Below are positions 27,048 to 34,107 of a DNA stretch of 64,000 nucleotides, one piece after another. Position numbers and translations under genes: made by a program. The notes below the pieces were generated by a model. The model saw nothing but the letters and a program-made list of their open reading frames with translations. It searched no databases and was not told the origin of the DNA. The first letter of the stretch is position 1; each line of letters begins with the position of its first letter. The stretch is taken from positions 1 through 64,000 of the forward strand of contig JBJMHZ010000009.1 in assembly GCA_045807125.1 (NCBI GenBank). The letters run 5' to 3'. This stretch comes from JBJMHZ01 sp045807125. Its GTDB lineage: Bacteria > Actinomycetota > Actinomycetes > JAWWOL01.

Positions 27048-29106
27048 TCGATGAGCCGGGGAGCGGCGGCAGGCCGCTCGCCGTGCGGATCACCTCGACG
27101 ATGCGCAGCATGCAGGCGTTGAGGTCGAAGTCCTTCGGCGTGAAGACGGCGGCCACGCCCGCTTCGCCCAGCCAGCGGGCGTCGGCCGCCGGGATGATGC
27201 CCCCGACGACCACGGGAACGTCGCCGAGGCCGGCGTCGCGCAGGCCGCGCAGCACCTCGGGCACGAGCTCGCGGTGCGAGCCGGACAGGATCGACACGCC
27301 GACGCAGTGCACGTCCTCCTCGACAGCGGCGGCGACCACCTGCGCGGGCGTGAGCCGGATGCCCTGGTAGACGACCTCGAAGCCGACGTCCCTGGCCCGC
27401 ACGGCGATCTGCTCCGCGCCGTTGGAGTGCCCGTCGAGGCCGGGCTTGGCCACCAGCAGCCGCAGCCGGCCGCCGAGCTCCTCCGCCGTGCGCCGGACGG
27501 CCGCGCGCACCCGGGCGAGCGCCTCCCCCTCGACCGCCGAGCCGCTCGCCGCGCCCGACACCCCGGTCGGCGCGCGGTACTCGCCGAAGACCTCGCGCAG
27601 CGCGCCGGCCCACTCGCCGGTGGTGACGCCGGCCCTGGCGCACCGCAGCGTGGCCGGCATCAGGTTGGCGCCGGTCTTCGCGTCGTCGCGCAGCGCCCGC
27701 AGCGCCTCGTCCACCTCCGGCGCGGACCGGCTGGCCCGCCAGGCCCGTACGGCCTCCACCGCCTCCCGCTCCACGAGCGGGTCGACGGTCTGGACGGCGG
27801 TGTCGAGGTCGGCCACCAGCGGGCTGGGCTCCGTGGTCGTGAAGGCGTTGATGCCGACGACGACGTCCTCGCCGGCCTCGATGCGGCGGCGCCGCTCCGC
27901 GTGCGAGGCGACGAGCTGCGACTTCAGGTAGCCGCTCTCGACGGCGGCCACCGCGCCGCCCATCGCCTGCACCCGGTCGACCTCCTCGCGAGCCGCCGCG
28001 ACCAGCTCCTCGACCTTGGCCTGCACCACGTGCGAGCCGTCGAAGATGTCGCTGTGCTCGAGCAGGTCGGTCTCGTGCGCGAGCACCTGCTGGATGCGCA
28101 GCGACCACTGCTGGTCCCACGGCCGGGGCAGGCCGAGCGCCTCGTTCCACGCCGGCAGCTGCACGGCCCGCGCCCGCGCCGATCGCGACAGCGTGACGCC
28201 GAGCAGCTCGAGGACGATGCGCTGCACGTTGTTCTCCGGCTGCGCCTCGGTCAGCCCGAGCGAGTTGACCTGCACGCCGTAGCGGAACCGCCGCTGCCGC
28301 TCGTCGGTCACGCCGTACCGGTCGCGGACGAGCTCGTCCCACAGCCGGACGAACGCCCGCATCTTGCACATCTCCTCGACGAACCGCACGCCGGCGTTGA
28401 CGAAGAACGAGACCCGCGCCACCACGTCGCCGAAGCGGTCGGGCGGCACCTGCCCGCAGTCGCGGACGGCGTCGAGCACGGCGATCGCGGTGGCGAGGGC
28501 GTACGCCAGCTCCTGCACCGGCGTCGCGCCCGCCTCCTGCAGGTGGTAGCTGCAGATGTTGATCGGGTTCCACCTCGGGACGGCGGCCACCGCGTAGGCG
28601 ATGAGGTCGGTGGTCAGCCGCATCGACGGGCCCGGCGGGAAGGCGTACGTGCCGCGCGAGAGGTACTCCTTCACGATGTCGTTCTGCGTGGTGCCGGCCA
28701 GCCGGGCGACCGCCTCCGCGGGATCGGCACCGGCCGCGACGGCCTGCTCCTCGGCCACCACCTGGTAGAGCGCGAGCAGCCACATCGCCGTCGCGTTGAT
28801 CGTCATCGAGGTGTTGGTCTCGGCCACCGGGATGCCGTCGAAGAGATCCCGCATGTCGGCGAGGTGGGCGATCGGCACGCCGACCTTGCCGACCTCGCCC
28901 CTGGCGAGCTCGGAGTCGGGGTCGTAGCCGGTCTGCGTCGGCAGGTCGAAGGCGACCGAGAGCCCGGTCTGCCCCTTGGCCAGGTTGCGGCGGTACAGCG
29001 CGTTGGACTCGCGGGCCGAGGAGTGGCCGGCGTACGTCCGCATCACCCACGGCCGATCGCGGCGGGCGGCGGTCCCCTGGCTCGTCGTGGGCTCCTGCTC
29101 GGCCAT
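27028..29106 (-). CDS. ecm: Ethylmalonyl-CoA mutase (MeaA type)
   Basis: AdoCbl-dependent mutase converting (2R)-ethylmalonyl-CoA to methylsuccinyl-CoA. I prefer the ATG at 29106, which has AGGGG six bases upstream, giving 692 residues; another ATG lies two codons earlier. The N-terminal barrel carries the MeaA-specific stretches VMRTYAGHSSARESNALYR, LPTQTGYDPDSELARGEVG and NTSMTINATAM. The C-terminal cobalamin domain is intact, with KPGLDGHSNG supplying the lower-ligand His560, so it is a single-chain enzyme, unlike IcmA. It converges on and overlaps a small coiled-coil gene by 20 bp. The neighbouring ccr and epi provide its substrate. Confidence 0.95.
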   Translation of the reverse strand: MAEQEPTTSQGTAARRDRPWVMRTYAGHSSARESNALYRRNLAKGQTGLSVAFDLPTQTGYDPDSELARGEVGKVGVPIAHLADMRDLFDGIPVAETNTSMTINATAMWLLALYQVVAEEQAVAAGADPAEAVARLAGTTQNDIVKEYLSRGTYAFPPGPSMRLTTDLIAYAVAAVPRWNPINICSYHLQEAGATPVQELAYALATAIAVLDAVRDCGQVPPDRFGDVVARVSFFVNAGVRFVEEMCKMRAFVRLWDELVRDRYGVTDERQRRFRYGVQVNSLGLTEAQPENNVQRIVLELLGVTLSRSARARAVQLPAWNEALGLPRPWDQQWSLRIQQVLAHETDLLEHSDIFDGSHVVQAKVEELVAAAREEVDRVQAMGGAVAAVESGYLKSQLVASHAERRRRIEAGEDVVVGINAFTTTEPSPLVADLDTAVQTVDPLVEREAVEAVRAWRASRSAPEVDEALRALRDDAKTGANLMPATLRCARAGVTTGEWAGALREVFGEYRAPTGVSGAASGSAVEGEALARVRAAVRRTAEELGGRLRLLVAKPGLDGHSNGAEQIAVRARDVGFEVVYQGIRLTPAQVVAAAVEEDVHCVGVSILSGSHRELVPEVLRGLRDAGLGDVPVVVGGIIPAADARWLGEAGVAAVFTPKDFDLNACMLRIVEVIRTASGLPPLPGSSTTGSAG

Positions 29107-29216
29107 GCGCATCCCCTACCCGCCGGTAGCGGACCGGCAAGGGAGATTGTGCCCCGTCGCAGCGGCCCGCGAGCGGGGAGGTGGCCGGTGGCCCGGCCAG
29201 TGCGGCGGCCGGTGGC

Positions 29217-29546
29217 TCAGCCGGTGGCGGCGAGCGGCGCGGGGACGACCACCTCGATGTGCAGCACCCGATTGAGCCGGGTGAGCGCGAGCAGGCGCAG
29301 GATCCGCTCGGGCACGTTGCGCAGGACGAGCCGGCGGCCGGCGCGGCCCGCGCGCCGGTGGGCGCCCACGAGGACGCCGAGGCCGCTCGCGTCGACCACG
29401 TCGACCTCGGCCAGGTCGACGAGCAGGTCGCCGGACCCGCAGTCGACGGCCTCGTGGAGGGCGAGGCGGACGTCGGCGACGGTGGAGACGTCGAGGCGGC
29501 CGCGCAGGATGATCGTCCGTCCCGGGCGCGCGATGTCGATCTCCAT
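29217..29546 (-). CDS. STAS-domain anti-sigma factor antagonist
   Basis: RsbV/SpoIIAA-like protein, 109 residues from an ATG with AGGAGGGG. The core is TIILRGRLDVSTVADVRLAL and LLVDLAEVDVVDASGLGVLV. The conserved Asp52 is present; the usual DSSG is DASG, so the standard phosphorylation Ser is Ala53 while the following Ser54 remains. A gene of this kind sits in the same core region in Streptomyces. It is likely a partner-switch protein; its kinase is not adjacent, although an RsbW-like ATPase is encoded at 58184-58690. Confidence 0.87.
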   Translation of the reverse strand: MEIDIARPGRTIILRGRLDVSTVADVRLALHEAVDCGSGDLLVDLAEVDVVDASGLGVLVGAHRRAGRAGRRLVLRNVPERILRLLALTRLNRVLHIEVVVPAPLAATG

Positions 29547-29772
29547 CTCGCCCCTCCTCGTCCGCCGGCCCCGTGACGCTCCGTACCGATGATGACGCCC
29601 GGGCCGGGCCGTTGGTTGCCGCGGCGAGGTCACGGTTGGGCAACGGTCGCCGCGTGCCTGGGGCCCGCTCGGGCGCAACCTTACGGTGCCGGCACCCGCG
29701 CGACCGGCCGCCACGCCGGTTGCCGGGGCGGGGATCGGGGCGGGATCGGCGCAGGGGTCGGCGCGGGCCGGG

Positions 29773-30621
29773 TCAGTACCGGTAGTAGCCCTGGCCGGTC
29801 TTGCGGCCGAGATCGCCGGAGCGGACCATCCGCAGCAGGGTCTCCGGCGGAGCGAACTTCGCGTCCTTGGTGTCGTCGTAGATGTTCTGCGCGGCGTGCA
29901 CGAGGACGTCGATGCCGGCGAGGTCGAGCGTCGCGAGCGGCCCCATCGCGTGCCCGAAGCCCAGCTTGCAGGCGGTGTCGACGTCCTCGGCGGTGGCCAC
30001 GCCGGACTCGACGAGCTTCGCCGCCTCCATGGCAAGGGCGACGATCAGCCGGGTGGTGACGAAGCCGGCGACGTCGCGGTTGACCACGACGCAGGTCTTG
30101 CCGAGGCTCTCGGCGAGCTCGCGGGCCCTCGCCAGGGTCTCGTCGCTGGTCTTGCGGCCCCGGACGAGCTCGCAGAGCTTCATCATCGGCACCGGCGAGA
30201 AGAAGTGGGTGCCGACCACGGACTCGGGGCGCTGCGTGACGGCGGCGAGCTGGGTGATCGACAGGGCGCTCGTGTTGGTGGCGAGGATCGCATCGGGCTT
30301 GCAGATGCGGTCGAGCGCCCCGAAGACCTCGGCCTTCACGTCGAGCCGCTCGAAGACCGCCTCGATGACGACGTCGGCCTCGGCGGCGGCCTCGATGTCG
30401 GTCGTCGTCGTGATGCGGGCCAGCGCCGCGTCGGCGTCGTCCCGGCTCATCCGGTCCTTGCTCACGAACCGGTCGTAGGAGGTGCGGATCGCCTCGACCG
30501 CCCTGGTCAGCGCGTCGTCGCCGACGTCGCGGAGCGTCACCTCCCAGCCGGACTGGGCCGCGACCTGCGTGATGCCCGACCCCATCAGGCCGGCGCCGAT
30601 GACGGCCAGCGTGCGAGCCAC
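29773..30621 (-). CDS. 3-hydroxybutyryl-CoA dehydrogenase
   Basis: Converts acetoacetyl-CoA to 3-hydroxybutyryl-CoA (or the reverse), second step of the ethylmalonyl-CoA route. 282 residues from a GTG at 30621 with GAGGGGAGG. Single HCDH unit: VIGAGLMGSGI (cofactor), NTSALS with Ser118, THFFSPVPMMKLCELV with His139, GFGHAMGPLATLDLAGID. This and the double-length protein at 24259 give two candidates for the same step. Orthologues lie next to the STAS/core genes in Streptomyces, so this is the ancestral copy. Confidence 0.93.
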   Translation of the reverse strand: MARTLAVIGAGLMGSGITQVAAQSGWEVTLRDVGDDALTRAVEAIRTSYDRFVSKDRMSRDDADAALARITTTTDIEAAAEADVVIEAVFERLDVKAEVFGALDRICKPDAILATNTSALSITQLAAVTQRPESVVGTHFFSPVPMMKLCELVRGRKTSDETLARARELAESLGKTCVVVNRDVAGFVTTRLIVALAMEAAKLVESGVATAEDVDTACKLGFGHAMGPLATLDLAGIDVLVHAAQNIYDDTKDAKFAPPETLLRMVRSGDLGRKTGQGYYRY

Positions 30622-30777
30622 GGCCGGTGCCTCCCCTCCTGCGCCTGCTGCCCTGAGGCGATGCCGATGCCGATGGGCGAGCCTACCGGCAGCCGGAAGG
30701 TACGCCGGGCATGGGGTTGCCAGGCCTGCCACACTGGTAGGGCGGGCCGCGCGGGGGCCGGCCGAGGAGGGAGCGCC

Positions 30778-31140
30778 ATGCCGAGCGGGGCTGCGGGCTA
30801 CGACCCGGTGGTCGGCCTGCTGAGCGCTGCCGTCCTGCTGGCGCTGCTCGCCCTCACCATGCGCAGGCTCAACCGGTCGCTGCGGACGTTCCTCCCCCGG
30901 CCAGCCGCCCGCGATCGCGACGACGCTGCCGGCGACTACGGGCTGCTGGTCACCGTCGCGACCGTGCCGACCCGCGACGACGCCGAGATGCTCCGCGAGG
31001 TGCTTGCCGCCAACGGCATCCGGGCCACCGTGGCCACCGCTCCCCCTGACGATGCCGGCCGCGCCGGCCGGGCGCCGCTGCGGGTCCTCGTCTTCCCCGA
31101 CGACGCCGCCCGCGCCCGCGACCTCGTCGCCAGCCGCTGA
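30778..31140 (+). CDS. Small membrane protein with C-terminal DUF2007-like domain
   Basis: Not firmly recognised. 120 residues from an ATG behind GAGGAGGG. One transmembrane helix (about 10-28, VVGLLSAAVLLALLALTM), a basic linker, then a soluble part VTVATVPTRDDAEMLREVLAANGIRATVAT and VLVFPDDAARARDLV. That soluble part resembles the DUF2007 signal-transducing domain in which a polypeptide binds by a beta-hairpin surface. It converges on murA with a 10-bp gap. Confidence 0.55.
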   Translation: MPSGAAGYDPVVGLLSAAVLLALLALTMRRLNRSLRTFLPRPAARDRDDAAGDYGLLVTVATVPTRDDAEMLREVLAANGIRATVATAPPDDAGRAGRAPLRVLVFPDDAARARDLVASR

Positions 31141-31150
31141 GCGGTCACCC

Positions 31151-32422
31151 TCAGAGCAGCGCCTCGTCGGGGCGCTGCTCGCGCGCCACCTCGGCGCCGA
31201 GCGCCTGGAGCTGCTCGACGAACCCCTGGTAGCCGCGGTCGACGTGGTAGGCGTCGGTGACGGTGGTCACCCCCTCGGCGACCAGCCCGGCAAGCGTCAG
31301 GGCCGCGCCGGCCCGGATGTCGGTGGCCCGCACCGGCGCGCCGGACAGCTGCTGGCGGCCGCGGATCGCCGCGTGGTGCCCGTCGGTGCGCACGTCGGCG
31401 CCGAGCCGGAGCAGCTCGTCGATGAACATGAACCGGCCCTCGAACATGTTCTCGGTGACGAGCGCGGCCCCGTCGGCGATCGCGTCGAGGGCGATCGCCA
31501 TCGGCTGCAGGTCGGTGGGGAAGCCGGGGTAGGGCAGGGTCACCACGTCGACCGCGAACGGCCGGCGCTCCATCGCCACCCGGAAGCCGCCCTCGACGGC
31601 CTCGACCCGCGCCCCTGCCTGCTCCAGCTTGTCGAGCGGCATCCGCAGGTGCTCGGGACGGCCACCGACCACGGTGACATCGCCGCAGGTCATCGCGGCG
31701 GCGAAGGCGTACGTCCCCGCGACGATGCGGTCGGCGACGACGTCGTGGGCCGCCGGGCGCAGCGCGTCGACGCCCTCCACCACGAGCATCGAGGTACCGA
31801 CGCCGTCGATGCTGGCGCCCATCGCCACCAGCATCTCGCAGAGGTCGACGATCTCGGGCTCGCGGGCCGCGTTGTCGATCGTCGTGGTGCCCTTGGCGAG
31901 GGTGGCGGCCATGAGGACGTTCTCGGTGGCGCCCACGCTCGGGAAGTCGAGCCAGACGTCGGCACCGGTCAGCTGCGACGCCTGGGCGACGAGGTAGCCG
32001 TGCTCGGTCTCGATCGTGGCGCCGAGCCGGGTGAGCCCGGCGATGTGCAGGTCGAGCGGCCGCGACCCGATGGCGTCACCGCCGGGCAGCGCCACCCTGG
32101 CCCGCCCCGACCGCGCGAGCAGCGGCCCCAGCACGCACACCGAGCCCCTGATGCGGCGCACGTGGTCGTAGTCGGCCTCGCAGCCGATCTCGTCCGGCAC
32201 GCTGATCCGGATCTCCGGCGCGGCGCCGCTCACCTCGGCGCCGAGCCCGCGCAGCACCTCGGACATGATCGGGACGTCCATGATGTCGGGGACGTTGCCC
32301 AGCGTCGTCGTGCCGTCGGCCAGCAGGGCAGCCGCCATCACCTTGAGCACGCTGTTCTTGGCGCCGGTGACGGCGACCTCGCCGGCCAGCCGGGCGCCGC
32401 CCACCACGCGGAAGCTGTCCAT
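31151..32422 (-). CDS. murA: UDP-N-acetylglucosamine 1-carboxyvinyltransferase
   Basis: First committed step of peptidoglycan synthesis, transferring enolpyruvate from PEP to UDP-GlcNAc. I chose the ATG at 32422 (423 residues); an ATG nine bases upstream is equally possible. The family's active-site loop is LPGGDAIGSRPLDLH, with Asp116 where most bacteria have the fosfomycin-reactive Cys. This Cys-to-Asp change is known from M. tuberculosis MurA (Asp117) and gives intrinsic fosfomycin resistance. SVGATENVLMAA, NAAREPEIVDL and PFPGFPTDLQPM-like (YPGFPTDLQPMAIA) segments are present. Divergent from pduO. Confidence 0.96.
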   Translation of the reverse strand: MDSFRVVGGARLAGEVAVTGAKNSVLKVMAAALLADGTTTLGNVPDIMDVPIMSEVLRGLGAEVSGAAPEIRISVPDEIGCEADYDHVRRIRGSVCVLGPLLARSGRARVALPGGDAIGSRPLDLHIAGLTRLGATIETEHGYLVAQASQLTGADVWLDFPSVGATENVLMAATLAKGTTTIDNAAREPEIVDLCEMLVAMGASIDGVGTSMLVVEGVDALRPAAHDVVADRIVAGTYAFAAAMTCGDVTVVGGRPEHLRMPLDKLEQAGARVEAVEGGFRVAMERRPFAVDVVTLPYPGFPTDLQPMAIALDAIADGAALVTENMFEGRFMFIDELLRLGADVRTDGHHAAIRGRQQLSGAPVRATDIRAGAALTLAGLVAEGVTTVTDAYHVDRGYQGFVEQLQALGAEVAREQRPDEALL

Positions 32423-32482
32423 CGGGGGCATGGTAGCCGCGGCCACCGTCCGGGCCCGGAAGGCCGCGTCGGCGGGCGGCAC

Positions 32483-32495
32483 TAGGCTCCGACCC
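32483..32495 (+). promoter_or_regulatory. Probable leaderless promoter of pduO
   Basis: A -10 element TAGGCT at 32483-32488 ends 7 bases before the ATG and no Shine-Dalgarno sequence is present between them. This spacing matches leaderless actinobacterial mRNAs whose first base is the A of the start codon. Confidence 0.5.
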
Positions 32496-33101
32496 ATGGC
32501 CGACGACGCGCGCGAGAAGGACCACAGCACGATCCACCTGACCCGCATCTACACGCGGACCGGCGACGACGGGACCACCGCGCTCGGCGATATGAGCCGG
32601 GTGCGCAAGACCGACCCGCGGATCACCGCGTACGCCGACGTCGACGAGGCCAACGCCGCGATCGGCACCGCGCTGGCGCTCGGCGCCCTGCCGGCCGAGG
32701 TGGCCGAGGTGCTGGCCCAGGTGCAGAACGACATGTTCGACGTGGGCGCCGACCTCTGCACGCCGATCGTGCCGGACCCGCCGTGGGCGCCGCTGCGGAT
32801 CACCGACGCCTACGTGACCCGGCTCGAGGAGGCGTGCGACCGGTTCAACGCCGAGCTGCCCAAGCTCGACAGCTTCATCCTGCCCGGCGGCACGCCCGGC
32901 GCGGCGCTGCTGCACGTCGCCCGTACGGTCGTGCGCCGCGCCGAGCGGGCGACGTGGGCGCTGCTCGACGCCGAGCCCGAGCGCACCAGCGCCACCGCCG
33001 CGCTCTACCTCAACCGGCTCTCCGACCTGCTGTTCATCCTGTCCCGGGTCGCGGGTGGCGACCGCGGCGACGTGCTCTGGCGCCCGCGCGGCAACGCCTG
33101 A
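32496..33101 (+). CDS. Cob(I)alamin adenosyltransferase, PduO type
   Basis: Makes adenosylcobalamin from cob(I)alamin and ATP. 201 residues: the ATP-binding N-terminal RTGDDGTTALGD (about residues 22-33), DVDEANAAIG, FILPGGTPGAALLHVARTV and RRAER / LNRLSDLLFILSR near the C-terminus. The product is the cofactor for both mutases in this window (icmA, ecm), making the gene part of the same B12-dependent system. The same gene lies beside murA in Mycobacterium. Probably leaderless. Confidence 0.94.
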   Translation: MADDAREKDHSTIHLTRIYTRTGDDGTTALGDMSRVRKTDPRITAYADVDEANAAIGTALALGALPAEVAEVLAQVQNDMFDVGADLCTPIVPDPPWAPLRITDAYVTRLEEACDRFNAELPKLDSFILPGGTPGAALLHVARTVVRRAERATWALLDAEPERTSATAALYLNRLSDLLFILSRVAGGDRGDVLWRPRGNA

Positions 33102-33108
33102 GCCGCCG

Positions 33109-33552
33109 TCAGTCCCGGATGGTGGGCAGCGTCGCGCCCGGCGGAGCAGCCTCCAGCCACGCGAGGAAGCCAGTGACCGCCGACTCGCTCATCGCCAGCT
33201 CGACCGGCCCGGCCGGCGCCCGGCAGGAGATGACGACGGCGCTGGTCATGAGCGACATCAGCTCGGTCGGGGTGGGGCGGCGGCGGTCGAGAACCGCCAG
33301 GTCGGCCCGGTGGAAGGTGCACCTCGGCCGCGGCGCCATGCTGAACAGCCGGAACCACTCCAGCTGGTTGCCGGTGAACCGGCCGATGCCGAGCACCCAG
33401 CCCTGGCTCACCACGGGGTCGCGCACGCACAGGTCGACGGCGGCCCCGCGGTGGCGCAGCAGCGTGCGACGCCAGACGACGGCGAGCAGGATCAGGCAGC
33501 AGGCGAAGACGACGGCGGCGGCGATGTCGAGGAGCTCCACCGAACCGGCCAC
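33109..33552 (-). CDS. DUF2550 membrane protein
   Basis: Actinobacterium-specific single-pass membrane protein of unknown function that normally follows atpC. 147 residues from a GTG. One N-terminal helix (about 10-27, IAAAVVFACCLILLAVVW), then a soluble domain with VLGIGRFTGNQLEWFRLFSM and PRCTFHRADLAVL. It ends 12 bp before the epsilon subunit gene on the same strand, so it is the last gene of the atp operon, and it converges on pduO. Confidence 0.83.
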   Translation of the reverse strand: MAGSVELLDIAAAVVFACCLILLAVVWRRTLLRHRGAAVDLCVRDPVVSQGWVLGIGRFTGNQLEWFRLFSMAPRPRCTFHRADLAVLDRRRPTPTELMSLMTSAVVISCRAPAGPVELAMSESAVTGFLAWLEAAPPGATLPTIRD

Positions 33553-33564
33553 CGCCCCGCGCGG

Positions 33565-33954
33565 CTAGACGGACTGACCGGCCGCGCGGAGCCGCGCCTC
33601 GGCGCGGCTGCGGGCCTGGCGCGTGGCCTCGTCGTCGTCCCCGGCACCGCGGGCGCGCTCGAGCGCGGCCCTGGCCCGCTCGACGTCGATCTCGCTGCCC
33701 AGCTCGGCCGACTCGGCCAGGATGCGCACCAGGTCGTCGTGCACCAGCAGGAAGCCGCCGTGCACGGCGGCCTCGGTGCGCTCGGACTCCCGGCGGATGT
33801 CGACGACGCCACCCTCGACGAGCACGGAGAGGTGGTCGATGTGCCCCGGCAGGATGCCGATCTCGCCCTCGGTCGTGCGCGCGATGACCATCGTCGCGTC
33901 GCCCGACCACAGCTTGCGGTCGACCGACACCAGCTCGACGTGCAGTTCCGCCAC
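33565..33954 (-). CDS. atpC: ATP synthase epsilon subunit
   Basis: Regulatory subunit of the F1 central stalk. 129 residues from a GTG behind GGAGGGATC. N-terminal beta sandwich (MAELHVELVSVDRKLWSG, GEIGILPGHIDHLSVL) and a C-terminal helical hairpin (IDVERARAALERARGAGDDDEATRQARSRAEARL is longer than usual with acidic residues). A 153-bp gap separates it from atpD, more than normal for this operon, though its own strong ribosome site would support translation. Confidence 0.95.
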   Translation of the reverse strand: MAELHVELVSVDRKLWSGDATMVIARTTEGEIGILPGHIDHLSVLVEGGVVDIRRESERTEAAVHGGFLLVHDDLVRILAESAELGSEIDVERARAALERARGAGDDDEATRQARSRAEARLRAAGQSV

Positions 33955-34107
33955 GAGATCCCTCCAGGTGGGCGCCCATGAGCGCCAGGGGGTGGTTCGA
34001 GGATAGCGTGCGCCCTCCCGCGAGCGTCACCGGGTGGTCGCCGAGCGAGACCGCCCGCGCCTGGCGCGGCACGGGCAGTCTCGTCGTGCGGCGGCGTACC
34101 GCGTGGA

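Noticed and set aside
25487..29140. Frame of over 1200 codons on the minus strand across ecm and upstream genes
   Set aside because: Different frame from the real ecm and dehydrogenase genes; low-complexity Arg/Gly sequence.
29107..29216. Cobalamin riboswitch upstream of ecm
   Set aside because: The leader is too short and no B12-box sequence was seen; none was recognised upstream of icmA or pduO either.
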